Source: Terana coerulea
Taxonomy: Eukaryota > Basidiomycota > Agaricomycetes > Polyporales > Phanerochaetaceae
Direction of reading: 5' to 3'
Assembly: GCA_024811115.1 (NCBI GenBank)
Contig: JAKOGH010000709.1
Location: 19,175 to 83,174 of the forward strand
Length of the DNA stretch: 64,000 nucleotides
Below, in pieces: positions 1 to 10,951 of the stretch. Under the pieces are notes generated by a model. That model searched no databases. It had not been told where the DNA came from and saw nothing but the letters and a program-made list of their open reading frames with translations. The position numbers and the translations under genes are program-made. Position 1 is the first letter of the stretch, and every line of letters starts with the position of its first letter.

Positions 1-310
1 CGGGACTTCTCTCACCCATTTGGGTTTTGGCACAGGTTCTTTCTCTACTATCAGTGCAGACGTGTTTCTGGTAATAAACAGGGAATTAAGCACGGTGTTG
101 AACCGCCACGCTGCTCAGCAGACGCCCCTTCAGAATAACATTGTGATGACTTGTCTAACACTATGGTACAACAGTAGCTGAGAAATGTTTCTAGGCTCTT
201 CACGTCTGTGCTTTCGCTTGAGCCACCTGAAAACCCTTGAGAAGTTTCATGAACGAGGACTCGACTACGCGAATGAATGCGTTCTCCATTCTATCAGGGA
301 ACGAGTTAGC

Positions 311-1290
311 TTAAGCCAACGACGGCTTGGGCTTATCGTCCTTCTCATCAGGAAGGTCTGTGGAGATGCCACGCACTTGACGAGGTTGCTTCGGCATAGG
401 GCAGTCGCGCGACAAGTGTCCTTTCTGATGGCAATTGAAACAAAGCCCTTCCTTTCGGGCCCTGTCTAGGTTCATCGGTTGGCCGGCCCTCCGTAGGTTA
501 TGCCAGTTCCATCTCGATGATCTTGTTGAGGCGCTTGGGTTTGTGAAGACGCTGCCGGCGCTTGACTTTGAGTTTGTGGCTTGGAAGCCGGCTTGTGGGA
601 CTGACTGCCCCTGAGGTTCTTCTGGCGCTGGTAGTGCCTTCTCTGGTTCTCGTCCAAGTTCTCGGCGATGCGCATATACGCCAAGTATCATTTCGGAACA
701 TCTTCTCGACTCCAGACCGCGTCGAGGACTCGCTTCTAGAGTGCTTTGTCGAGGTAGTCAATGAGAATCACTGACTGCTCATCGAGCTGCTCCTGCAGTG
801 CGCCATACCCTGCGCGGGAGGCATACATCTTGAAGCGTGTTCTGAACTCTCGGACGCTAATATTTCCCTGCTTCAGCTCCTTCAGCTTCTGCAGTGCGTC
901 CGAGTGTCGGTTGTGCGAGAATTGCTTGACCAGACGCTCTTGGAAAGTACTCCAATCTGCGCGTGCAAAATCAGTGCTCTCGAGATAGGCTTCGGCCCAC
1001 TCTCCAGCTGATCCGCCCTGCATGTAGGATAGGACAAATGTGATTTTTGCTCGATCTGATCAGAGCTTTTTGTAGTGGTTCGCGAAGATGTTCAGCCTGA
1101 TTTGCTTCCACCAGGCTTCCCAATCTTTCTGGCTTCCGTTGAAGGTGTCCGGCTTGTTCGCCAGACCATCGCAATCGTGTTCGTTATCATCGTCATCATT
1201 GTCGCGATCTCAATTTCCTCGACCTCCACCTTCGGAACCGCCGCCTCCGCCTCCGCCATCACCTCCAAAGAAGGGTCCTCCAGCCAGCTG
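311..1290 (-). pseudogene. Ty3/Gypsy-type Gag, frameshifted
   Basis: Read on the minus strand, this is the capsid-nucleocapsid part of an LTR-retrotransposon Gag. From about 1174 to 736 it has the usual Ty3/Gypsy capsid pattern: a PDTFNGSQKDWEAWW stretch, then YMQGGSAGEWAEAYLE, then a second segment with the QLKELKQG-like spacing. A basic, Gln/Ser-rich linker follows. The zinc knuckle CFNCHQKGHLSRDC (C-X2-C-X4-H-X4-C) lies at about 401-442. The pieces sit in three frames (736-1023, 472-684, 311-691), so at least two frameshifts break the gene. Upstream at about 1180-1290 is an acidic Asp/Gly-rich stretch. The pol part would lie to the left, outside the window. Gag packages element RNA. This copy cannot make an intact protein. 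Confidence 0.8.
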
Positions 1291-1313
1291 GTCTTCCGGT
1301 TGCTTGCCACCCC

Positions 1314-1973
1314 TCATCTCTCTTTTTGGGCTCCTGGAGCGCAAATTCCACAACATTGGCATGTCAAGTTTCCGCCAGCATGTGAACAGGATTGTTCAGA
1401 ACATTCCCTTGTTAGGGTCATGCCTTCTAGAAAATGGAAATAGATGAGTTTGTTTCCAAGCCTCAGGCTATTGTAGTTCAAGTCGACGCATGCACAGAGT
1501 TCGGAGTAATTTGTCTCTAATCCTGCCTGTGTGAAAGTAGCGGTAGCCATGATGTCGGCTATTTGTGAAAACTCTACATGTTTGGTGTGATCAGGTAGTA
1601 GGGCGTCTCCATCCCCGTGGTCCTTGTTTTCTTTACTGGGCGACGACTTCTCACCTTCAGATTCGGGGATGATAGGAAATGGAGCACGCAGAGTTTGGAA
1701 ATCAACTGGTAACAGCTGAGGGACAACTGCGGGAGTGGGTGGATCGATAGCGGTATCGTTGGCTTTCACGTAGTATGATGCGTACTTGCGTTTAGTTTCT
1801 AAGTCTACTGCGCAAGTTTCACACTTGACCTTTGAATTGGTGTCTTTGTGAATGCACCTTGGATTGCGGCACAAATACCACTTACCGTTGTGTTTCTGAT
1901 AGATCAGTCTCTCACAAGTTGTGGAGAAATGATAGGGTCGTCTTATACAAGGGCAAGTTTTGCCTCCAGCCAT
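1314..1973 (-). CDS. Cys-rich ORF upstream of Gag, unrecognised
   Basis: A 219-residue open frame in the same orientation as the gag remnant and directly 5' of it. The N-terminal third is rich in Cys and His and includes paired cysteines (CPCIRRPYHF, WYLCRNPRCIH, KCETCAVDL), so a small zinc-binding fold is plausible. The middle is Pro/Ser/Glu-rich and low in complexity. A second Cys cluster (SEQSCSHAGGN, CQCCGIC) closes the frame. I do not recognise the family. Its position between a probable LTR and gag suggests it belongs to the retroelement, either as an extra ORF or as an N-terminal extension of Gag. A host gene interrupted by the element is the alternative. It has no stop over 660 bp, whereas gag next to it is broken. 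Confidence 0.45.
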   Translation of the reverse strand: MAGGKTCPCIRRPYHFSTTCERLIYQKHNGKWYLCRNPRCIHKDTNSKVKCETCAVDLETKRKYASYYVKANDTAIDPPTPAVVPQLLPVDFQTLRAPFPIIPESEGEKSSPSKENKDHGDGDALLPDHTKHVEFSQIADIMATATFTQAGLETNYSELCACVDLNYNSLRLGNKLIYFHFLEGMTLTRECSEQSCSHAGGNLTCQCCGICAPGAQKER

Positions 1974-2379
1974 ACACGAATGAAGCCTATTTTAGGCAAC
2001 CTGCAATACTCTTCAACCGAGATGAAGAGTACGAGGGTAGACGTTGTCTTAGAGGGATACAAGTTCACAGCGCGTGCTACTACTAATACAGCTATGAGTT
2101 ACCAGTGTTTTGCTGTTTGATCCTGCTGCAGTCTACCGACTTCTCGGTTGCAGCTTGACTCTGAGGGACACAAGCCCAAAGAGCGCCTGTCTTGCCTTCC
2201 GATTACTGCCTTTACTAGCTTCCCACACCCAAGGGTGTGCCAAAGGTTCCCAGCCGATCAAAGAGCACCGGGTTAGGGTGTCTAAGGTACAGCTATCCAA
2301 GATGAAGCTCGGAACCGTTGAGTTGGATCAACAGGGTACTAATTGAGTAACTAGTCACGTGTGCACGGGGTAATGACAC

Positions 2380-2899
2380 AGGGGGATAGTCAATACCGAG
2401 GTTCACAGGCCGTCCCCTTGCAGGTGATCACAGTCCGATGTACTAGGGTCTAGGGTTCAAACTCAATCTACGCAATCCTCCTGTACAGAACGGACCAGGC
2501 AAAGGGTAGATGGATGTTCTGGGTAGAACGGGTGGAGCAACGAGAGATTGTTGCAGGGTGGTGCAAATAGTCTCGAGCTTATGTCAATAACAACTAGTAC
2601 AACTGTACCAGGTGCGACACTCTCAACTGGGACGGAACTAGTGGTGCAGTCTCCGAGTAACTAGCTGGGGAACAGACCAGCTCGAGACTGGCTTTCTCTG
2701 TTGCAAATGGTAGCTACTTATATATGTGTAGTCCTAACCTGTACAGTACCACCCGGTATCCTTGTGTATGTACTAGAGTGGTTCAGAACAATAGAGAAAC
2801 ATATGAAACCATGAGTATTGATGAAAGGATAATAGATAGGGGTAGAAGACAATGGAAAATGAAAAGAATACCCTAGAGACGCCCAGAAGTTCATGACAC
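2380..2899 (-). repeat. Probable 5' LTR of the minus-strand retroelement
   Basis: Read on the minus strand, the segment starts at about 2899 with TGTCATGAACTTC. That resembles the TGTCATAAATTTC start of the LTR at 10411. It contains a TATA-like TATATAAGTAGC (near 2706-2717) and stands upstream of the Cys-rich ORF and gag. Only one copy is in the window, so the LTR cannot be confirmed by pairing. The inner end near 2380 is a guess. Confidence 0.35.
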
Positions 2900-3099
2900 G
2901 TAGCGCTGGAGTTGCCGCAAAGAGGGATGATTTTTAGGACTTGGCTGGGGACACTCCATCTCCCTTACTTCCTCTTTATTAGGGCAAGGTATATGCCCTC
3001 GTAGTCACTCCCGACTGGCGTGGACCTGAATGCCACCAAAGGGTGTGTACCTTGATTGTGCAGCAATAATACCAGTTTCCCTGATGCATATTGCGTATA

Positions 3100-4040
3100 G
3101 CTGAAGCCCTCAAACTTATGTCAAAATAGTACAAGCTAGCGCAGGGCACTCGGTCATTCCTCGCAAGCCGCCTCTCTTGCCGATTAAGCCCGAATCACCG
3201 CCACAGCGCACTTTCAAGGTACTACTGCCGCTCAGCCCGCTGTATACGACCCCTACATGGCGCTCTCAAAGTTACAGCCGCCTTCAAGACTGGTACTGCC
3301 AGCCAGGGCTAACGTGACCTCCATTGCTGTAGGTTAGTGGCCAAGATTTACGCTCGTATGAGATGTGTCAATTGACCTCCGTAAACGGCTGAGGCCTGTA
3401 AACTCATGTCCGAGGAACACAAAACCCTATGTTACAAAAGAATGGGCTCCTCTATTTTTCTCCTTCAAATTGTGCCTGATTATCAGCAGATGCCAGGTCA
3501 CCAAAGACGCAGCTGCCGTCACTCAGTCTGCCACGCAACGCAAACCGGAGGATGGCTGGTGTGGACTTGAGTGCTATTGGAGAAGGTGCGTGCACCGACT
3601 AAGCCATAGCAGCCTCTGTTTACTGACGCATGTCGTATCCAGCTGAGGCTCGCAAGCTCATGTCGGAAGAACACAAGGCGCTCGGCCACTACCCAGCTCT
3701 CTTGCCGCTTGGCAAGCCCGAGCTGCCGCTGCCACTCAGCCCACTGTACATGATCTGCAACGCGCTGCTCTCGAAAACGTGGCAAGTCTCGAAACCGGTG
3801 CCGCCAGCAGATTGACATGAACTTCATTGGTGAAGGTTAGTGTAGACGCTTTGCACTCACATGGATTACACATTAAACTCATACAAACCTTGTTTCCAGC
3901 CCAAGGCCTGCAAGGTCATGTCTGAGAAGCACAAAGTCCTGGGCTGTTGTTTTCCAGTCGGCTCACTCACAGCTGCAGTTCAGGCTGCTGCGAAGCACCC
4001 CAGCGCAGTCGCTCTAGAGATGAAGTTTAGTCGGAGTATC
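3100..4040 (+). repeat. Degenerate tandem exon-like units
   Basis: About four units of 150-290 bp follow each other near 3100, 3390, 3640 and 3890. Each starts after a polypyrimidine-CAG-like acceptor with codons reading (E)A(R/C)KLMSE(E/K)HK(A/V)LG. The better units end in a GVDLSAIGE or DMNFIGE-like exon end followed by GGTTAGT or GGTGCGT donors. The last unit continues PVGSLTAAVQAAAKHPSA. The pattern of short Ala-rich motifs with HK-LG and AAAKHP resembles fungal seed-maturation-protein (SMP)-like repeat proteins, but that match is from memory and uncertain. Stops and indels separate the units (for example in the first and second), so this is a decayed gene built from duplicated exons rather than a working one. 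Confidence 0.45.
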
Positions 4041-4054
4041 TGACCTGGGTAATA

Positions 4055-4599
4055 CAGTGCTTTGCATAACAAATGACAGTCGCCGAAATTTCGTTGCTTG
4101 TTTGTCCTGTACAAACATTCCCTTATTAGGTGAAAATGATCGTCACATCCAGAGCTCATTTGTCACTCGTCTTCAGCTCTGGGAGTGCTGCCAAGGTGCG
4201 TTCAGCAATACACAAGAGGCAGTATAAGAGCATATTAGCTGTGATAAATATCACGATAAGTGCCTCAAAATGGGGCCGGCACTCTCTGATTTTGGCAGGG
4301 ACTCAGAATTGGAGCTTTTGGCCAATTCCTGCTCAATACAGGCATGGTATATACTGTAGCTAATATGCTCTATAATGCACAAGTTGTAGTTGCACCGTAG
4401 AGGATGCTGTAGGTGAACAACAGCAAGTGTAAACCCTAAAGGACATGGTAGAGACATTGGTCGTGACTATCACGCTGCATTGCTCAAGCCAGGCATGGTG
4501 ACTGGATGTGACGATCATTTTCACCTAATAAGGGAATATTTGTACAGGACAAACAAGCGACAAAATTTCAGCGACTGTCGTTTGTTATGCAAAGCACTA
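4055..4599. mobile_element. Tc1/mariner-type MITE, 545 bp, TA target duplication
   Basis: Two 98-bp terminal inverted repeats (4055-4152 and 4502-4599) match at nearly every position. They begin CAGTGCTTTGCATAAC on the left and its complement, with one C-to-T change, on the right. A TA flanks both ends (4053-4054 and 4600-4601), as expected for Tc1/mariner insertion. A second inner inverted repeat (about 4219-4241 and 4355-4376, core GAGCATATTAGCT) lies inside. No transposase frame fits, so the element is non-autonomous. Confidence 0.85.
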
Positions 4600-5137
4600 T
4601 AAGCAGTGGTTGGTACTTCCGACCACTACGTGCTTAAATATAAGTTAATGATAGTACCTAACATTTGTGTGTCGCGAAAGACGAGCTCAATGTATAACCA
4701 GAACAAGCGGATCAGAGTGGATGGGGAATAGATGATAGAATACATACGAGGGAGGGCGATGAAGGCCAACTCAAGTAGACCTCACAGAATAGGCAGGCAG
4801 ATGCCAATACTTGTCCTCAATGACCAAGTTAGTATTGCTACTATGTACAATGTATCAATACATACCTTGTCCCCAATAACCAAGAGGTCGAGATGAGGGA
4901 CAAGGCTAAAGAGTCCAAAGTGCTAAGTGTCCGAGAACGTGGTAAGAATTGAGCCACATTTGGGCGCTAAGCGCTGGGATCATCGGAATGAAGTCTAGAA
5001 GCTCTAGGGCTGCTACCAGGCCATGTATCTGTGCTAAATAAATGCAGGGAGAATGAGAAATAATACTACATATGTGTGTCTGTCTGCAACATTGCGCATG
5101 CATAAACCACATGTATTAAAACAATGTGCCACGTTTA

Positions 5138-5192
5138 GAATTCGAACCAATATCATTCTGTCAAATTACATGTACCTTACTGACTAAGCCAC
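5138..5192 (-). repeat. tRNA-like module (pol III A and B boxes)
   Basis: On the minus strand, TGGCTTAGTCAGTAAGG fits the tRNA A box and GGTTCGAATTC fits the B box with one change, at tRNA-like spacing. I could not fold an acceptor stem around them. A SINE head or tRNA relic is more likely than a working tRNA. Confidence 0.45.
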
Positions 5193-5318
5193 CAGACTAC
5201 ATGAAATTCCTTAATGTTACTGTACTGTATACAGTATTTTGAAGTCATACAAACTGAAGACACCTAAGGACTGTGCTTACTGAGTATACTTGCCCTGTCA
5301 ATAATTGCATGTGCGAGT

Positions 5319-5581
5319 GGATAGTATCTGTCATCTGATACTATCCCTTTGCACACCAGTATCCATTGGCACATTGGTATCTAACCGCACATACTATCTA
5401 TTCTCCGGTAGCATACAACAGCAGATACTATTTGACACTAGATACTATTCACTAGCATGGTAGTATCCAATGCCGGATACTATCCAGATACTATCCCCTA
5501 CCTCGATAATATCCACCGGCCGGATAGTATCCAAACATTTGGTAGTATCTATTACTCGATAGTATCCACTAATGGATACCA
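5319..5581. repeat. Cluster of GATACTATCC / GGATAGTATC words
   Basis: About a dozen copies of a 9-11 bp word, in both orientations and irregularly spaced (10-30 bp), fill some 260 bp. Perfect or near-perfect forms include GGATAGTATC, GATACTATCC, GGTAGTATCC and AGATACTATCC. Adjacent inverted copies could form hairpins. It is not a simple tandem satellite. Confidence 0.7.
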
Positions 5582-7475
5582 TCTGTTCAGCCAGTGCATA
5601 GAGGTCAGTCAGTATCTTAAGTAGCACACTAGCCGCATATAATGTGGAGATGTAACACTGATGTACACTTGTAGCTGGTGCTAGGCCAGGCTTTTGTGGG
5701 AGGCCACTCTGCCATGTAGCTGCCACGGCTGCCTTCTGTGCCGGCGTTAGCAGCTGGTAGCTTCGGCACACTTTCACTCGCTGCTGGAGGTTTGGCTGCA
5801 GACGTCACCAGTGCTGCATAGGCGAGTGCAAGTACTAGCACCGGCGTACTGCCCACCACCTTTATTCTGCACGCTAACACACTACACTGCCACCACATCG
5901 ACATCAAACCTCTATCAAACTATTTTATAGCGGCTCCATCCTTCGGTAGTGCTAATACATTTTATAGCGACTGTTTGGCAAGTGACATCAACGATTTGAT
6001 CAACATCATTGCCGATCAGCAGCGCGCCCTCATGATCAACTATGTAAACAGTTTTGTCGCGCGACTACCACAGGACACCAAAACTTGTCAGCGAGTGTAT
6101 CATCAATGTGAAAGAAAGCGTGAGCCTCATAAGGGCTCAGCTGCACAACATTTAGAATCCAGTTAGCTTAACAGCTGCCCTATGTACCCGGCAGAATGCC
6201 TTGCCAAAGCTTACGGCTGCTTCCTGGTGCTCCATCACTGCCCTATGCGGAAGTTAATGTTAAAACTGAGCTCGCTACAAGCTATGCTAACTTGTTCTGC
6301 AGATATTACAGCTGCAGTTGCAGGCTTTGTCATTGCCAACTATTCTATCAGCGGTGGTGGCGGCGTTGTGTTCTTCAGCAGTCTTCTTACCATTATCGCT
6401 CTCTGCCTACAGTGCCCAAATCTTGCTGTTCCCCGATGCTAGAGCTAATACCGGACACCCTGACAATGGCACAGCACTCAGTGAGTTAACAACAATCGTC
6501 AGCAGGTTCATACCTCTATCTGCGCCCGTTTACCATGATGGAGGCTTATTAGAACATCTGCCTGTATTTTTGACCTCTCTGCGTTGGCACTACATGCCAG
6601 CTATGGGCCCTATGTAGACGTACCTGTGTGCTAATCGGCATAACACTTTGCATCTCACCAATTAGAGGCAGACATTTTAAAGTACACATGTTTGTGGTTG
6701 CGTGGCCTAGGTAGATAGTGATATGCAATACCACATGTGTGGCCTGCCATCAGCCCTCTTTGCAGGAACAATGAGGAAACATCAACATACTAGAAGACCA
6801 GGTGCGATAACCCTTGCAGCACCAGTGCGCAAGCTCCCGGTTCCCAAATATGGATGGTCTCATGCATGCGTTGCTTCACCTCCGGGCACACCTGCACATA
6901 GCAAAATTCACAATAACCCACATATATGTCATTCTACCATGGATACCAAGAAATTTTATTACAATTTTACACATGCAGGTACAGTATCACTACATTTAAG
7001 TGCTAGTTGAAGCCACATGGCCCACTGCTGTCTGCACTCAACCCTGCTCATACCAATTCAAACTGATGGCAATCGAAGCCGATTTTGCAACTTACTAGGC
7101 CACATTCGCATGGCAAGAACACGGATTTGGTTACTGACGCCCCCACGCATGATGATGTTCACCAGCGCATTTGTGACATAGTTGGCAGGCAGCAGCTCCC
7201 AGAAAGAATAATAGTCTGCCGGACCGTCTGCTGGGGTCAATCACGACTGGCAGTAGCAGCTTACCCGTATCCGCACTGTCCATGACAGTCATCTCAAATA
7301 TATCCATCTTCATTTCCTTCCACTGAGTTTGCCTCCACTCTTCATCCTAGTCCACTAGGCTTCGCAAGCAATGTCCATTCCAAAAGCCTTCCTCTACACA
7401 TCTGTCCTAGTACTTCAACAGAAATGGCAAATCAAAGACCCTCTTGACCTCAACCCTCTTGACCATGTCCTGCTG
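5582..7475. other. Repeat-like sequence without a recognisable gene
   Basis: Only short overlapping frames in several directions are seen, none with a known motif. The longest minus-strand pair (5445-5907) reads as Ala/Pro-rich low complexity. The region changes to AT-rich sequence just before the element at 7476. Confidence 0.5.
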
Positions 7476-8356
7476 CATCTGAAAAAACCCTTCCTTCTAA
7501 TCTGTGCTTTATACTTCTTTTTTAGTGCTAAGTTGTCCATCATGCTCTTTTTCACTTTTTGTGAAAATGCTTTTAAAATACAGCTCATTTAGCTAATTTA
7601 CCTCTATTAGCTTGCTAGACAGTTTTTGCCTTTTTAACATTCTAACCTGCTACTTGTTAATGGCTTTTTACTACCTAACTGACTTTTCATCACTTACCAA
7701 TGCCTTATTATATTCTTTCATTAGCTCATTTACTAAATTTCTTTTTGCCTAATTTCTCACTATTTCATATTTTATCAATAGCTTATCATTATCTTCTTAC
7801 TTACTTGCTTGTTATTTGTGCTATATTTATGACATTACTTAGAGCTTATAATACTTATTTTGCTATTGCTTTTATTTATTATTTAAACCCTTATTATGAT
7901 ATTGTTTTCAGCTAATTTAGTTCTTTCCCTCCCTTTTTGTTTGCTAATCAGCTAATGCATATACTTATACTATTACACTTTTAGAGTTAATACAGGTACA
8001 GTTCCTTATTTTAGCCTAGTTAGCATATAAATGCATATTGAATTTCTTATTAGTCTAGTTTTTAAAGTGCACAAAGCCTTAAAGATGTTATCAATAATAA
8101 GTCTGGAGTTTTTCAATATTACCTTTATAACCCAGTATAAAAGCTCTATATAACTGCCAAAAAGGAGCTGCTTATGTTTGGATTGTCTATTTTTATATAT
8201 ATAATAGCCACAATTGAACAACATGTTGTAATCACTTTTAAATATTATAACAGCCCTAAAAGAGTGACTGCTTTATAAATGATTAAGACCATCCATTATG
8301 TATGTTTTTGTTGACGGGTTAGGCTAAAAAGGACAATGATAAAATATCAATACAAT

Positions 8357-8430
8357 GCACATACAAGGACTCGAACCCAGGACCACCTTGATTAACACAC
8401 CCAAAAGTTAACAACTGCACCATAGCAGCT
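8357..8430 (-). repeat. tRNA-like module of copy A
   Basis: Minus-strand A box (TGGTGCAGTTGTTAAC) and B box (GGGTTCGAGTCC) at tRNA spacing. It corresponds to the modules at 21651-21724 and 63643-63716 but is more diverged. It may act as an internal pol III promoter. Confidence 0.6.
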
Positions 8431-8759
8431 TAGCTGTATACTTGCATGCATTATTGATGACTGACAAGGCCTGTTGAAATGCCTCAACATCTCTGAGGCC
8501 TTCGCATTTAGCACCACCTTCATCCCCTCAGTTTCCTATTCTTAACCGACGCGTCAGCTGCATCGCAATCATTTACTACGCCCACTAGGACCCAAGCGAC
8601 ACTACAACGACAACAGAGGGTCAGGTGATGGATAGAGCAAGGCCATGAAGGGGAGGGGCTTCTCTGCAAACAAGGTACGTGGCCGTCTTGCCGTATTCAC
8701 CACTACTACCTAGAACCGTCCACGGCCGTGCATGCACGGCTTATGGACAGTGGTTTTGT

Positions 8760-9790
8760 AAGTAGGCACCACAGCCCCTTGGAGTAACGAACAACGCGTG
8801 CGAAGCGCCCCATGTAGTCAAGCACAACTCAACATGCCCAACGCCAGCAGGTGAGTGTGACGCCAACACACAAGAAGCCAGTATGCATGACACAACGCGT
8901 ATAATAGAAATGGCTGCACAACAACGCACGCATGGTGGCGACGGACGCGTACAACGCCAACGCCAGTGCATGGGGCATGGCAAAGCATGGCACGTGTAGG
9001 CTGATGTAGGTAAGCACACCACTGTTACAAAGAGCCGACACATGACCCAAGGACCAGGGCAGCAGGATATACAGATGCGACACTGAAGAATGCAGCGCGC
9101 GCACCATGCCGATGCTGGCGCGCGGGACGTAGCAAAAGCATGACACGCGCAAACCAATGCAGGCAAGCGCGACACCAATGCACAAGAGGCCAGAGCGCGT
9201 ACAGTACAATGCGCATGATATGCAAGGCAGGACAACAGCGCACACACATACAGTGCCGATAGATGCGCACCACGCCAACGCCGGCACGCAAGACATGGCA
9301 AAGCACGGCATGCGCAGACCGATGCACGAGAAGCCGGGCGCACATGGCACGAAGGGTGTGGTAACGATGTATGCACAGCGGCAGCAGATGCACACAATGC
9401 CAACGCCCGGTGGGCAGGACGTGGTGAAGTCTGACGCGCGGGTTAGCGCGACACCAATGCCCAGGAAGCTGGCACACACAACACGAAGGGTGTGGCAACG
9501 ACATACGTCGCATGCACAGTGTCAATAGATATGCATCACACCAACGCCGGTGTGCGAGATGTGGCGAAGCACAGCACGTGCAGGCCAATGCAGGCAAGCA
9601 TGCCACCAATACAAAGGGCCAGCGCATGACGCTGAAAACCAGGGCAGCAATGTGCATGAGTGCAATGCCAACAAATGCAGCATGCACACTACGCCAGCAC
9701 CAGTGCGTGGAACATAGTGAAGCACAACGCGCACAGACTGACGCTGATAAGTGCACCCCCATCAGAAAGGGCTGTTGCATGACACGAGGG
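8760..9790. repeat. GC-rich degenerate tandem array of copy A, CpG-depleted
   Basis: Same order of motifs as the array of copy B (GCGGGACGTGGCGAAGCACG and neighbours), but most CG dinucleotides are now CA or TG (for example GGCACGCAAGACATGGCAAA). Long open frames on both strands (220-251 residues on the minus strand) follow from composition and carry no known motif. Confidence 0.7.
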
Positions 9791-10410
9791 GCAGGGTAGC
9801 AGTTTATGTAATTATATTACTGACAAATACAACACATAGGCAAGTACAGTACCTGGTGTGCAGGTTTGTCTGCACAGTATGAGTAGTTTGGTATGTTAGG
9901 TAGTTTAGTTTTGTGTGTAGATAACTAGACATAGAATATAATGTATTAGTCCAGATTAGCAGGGGGATTTCTCAGATGACTAGTCAAGCAGTAGTGATAT
10001 TATAGCTGCATGTAAGGAACAAAATAGAACAGTAAGACACAGAATAGCAGAGAAGTAGTGCTAATTGCCCTAATATATAGAATAATTAAGACAATTAGCA
10101 AAGGACCTCACTAAACTGCCTTATTGGCCTTATGCATCTATTTATCTAGTTGTGTTACTTTGATGCTTATATGCAAAGAATTAGTGCTTATCAGTAGGCA
10201 TTAGGTAGAAATAGTAGGGGTTTTTTTTCCAGATGTGTGAGCCTTCGCATGCTGACCAACTGGCAATTGCCACTGGTGGAGCAGCAAGCTGAGCAACCAC
10301 TTTGCAGGGGATACTTAGCACCTTCTGCACAGCGTTGTGAGAGGCTGACCCAGTGACTGTTGTATTCAATGGAGGCGACCGCTGTAACCCTACCTCGCAT
10401 GAGACTGAAG

Positions 10411-10951
10411 TGTCATAAATTTCCCTCAGCGCTATTCCACAGCGCTTAGAGTGTAACATCAAGTCACAGGACACGTCACCAAGCTGTCACATAGCGTTAC
10501 AAGATGCTAGATCAGTTTGCCATGTGCTTGTCGCATGGACATCAGGGATATGCCTTATACGGACATAGGATCCTGGACTTTGGTCTGGAACTGTTCTGGA
10601 CTATGACATCATGGACTGATAGTGTACAGTAGCTCAATTAGGACATCTAGATAGTGTTGATGTTAGCATGATAGCTAGGTCAGATCTGATAAGGGAGTTA
10701 GAGCGGTGGTATGCTTTGGAGCCTTAGTCAGACATCACCTAACTATATCAGTCAGCATATGGTATTGAAGGTCTTAGATAGTGTCTGGGGTCCCTCTATA
10801 CATATATATAAGGAGGCTGGTCTGTGGTCTAAAACCCTAGACTCAATAACATTGTTGATTCATATCTACTCTACTAGCTCTACTCAAGTCCCTCTGCTTT
10901 CTCCACCTCTTTCAAGTCATCCCAGCAGGTGAGTATTGTAGTTTTGTGATA
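10411..10951 (+). repeat. 5' LTR of the chromovirus
   Basis: Begins TGTCATAAATTTCCC and aligns with 18089-18650 over its whole length. It contains a TATA-like TATACATATATATAAGG near 10796 and a downstream CT-rich stretch, as expected for U3-R. Similarity stops after GTTTTGTGATA, which directly follows a CAGCAGGTGAGT splice-donor-like motif. The real LTR may therefore run further, with the 5' copy altered beyond this point. No clear primer-binding site or target duplication was found. Confidence 0.8.

Larger units (their letters stand above)
7476..10235 (+). mobile_element. CATCTG-TIR element, copy A (2760 bp)
   Basis: The element starts with CATCTGAAAAAACCC and ends with the inverse form GGGGTTTTTTTTCCAGATG. 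TG flanks both ends (7474-7475 and 10236-10237), giving a 2-bp target duplication. Order inside: an AT-rich part (7500-8300), a tRNA-like module on the minus strand (8357-8430), a GC-rich array (about 8760-9790), then an AT-rich tail (9800-10200). It aligns along its length with copy B (20767-23234) and with the reversed copy C (62164-64000). No transposase or reverse transcriptase frame can be seen, so it looks non-autonomous. Family membership is unresolved. A 2-bp duplication excludes hAT and MULE but would allow CACTA-like elements or an undescribed group. Confidence 0.75.

Noticed and set aside
185..469. Plus-strand ORF at the left edge
   Set aside because: It is antisense to the gag zinc-knuckle region and has no motif of its own.
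5319..5581. CRISPR-like array
   Set aside because: Words are too short, occur in both orientations, spacing is irregular, and the genome is fungal.
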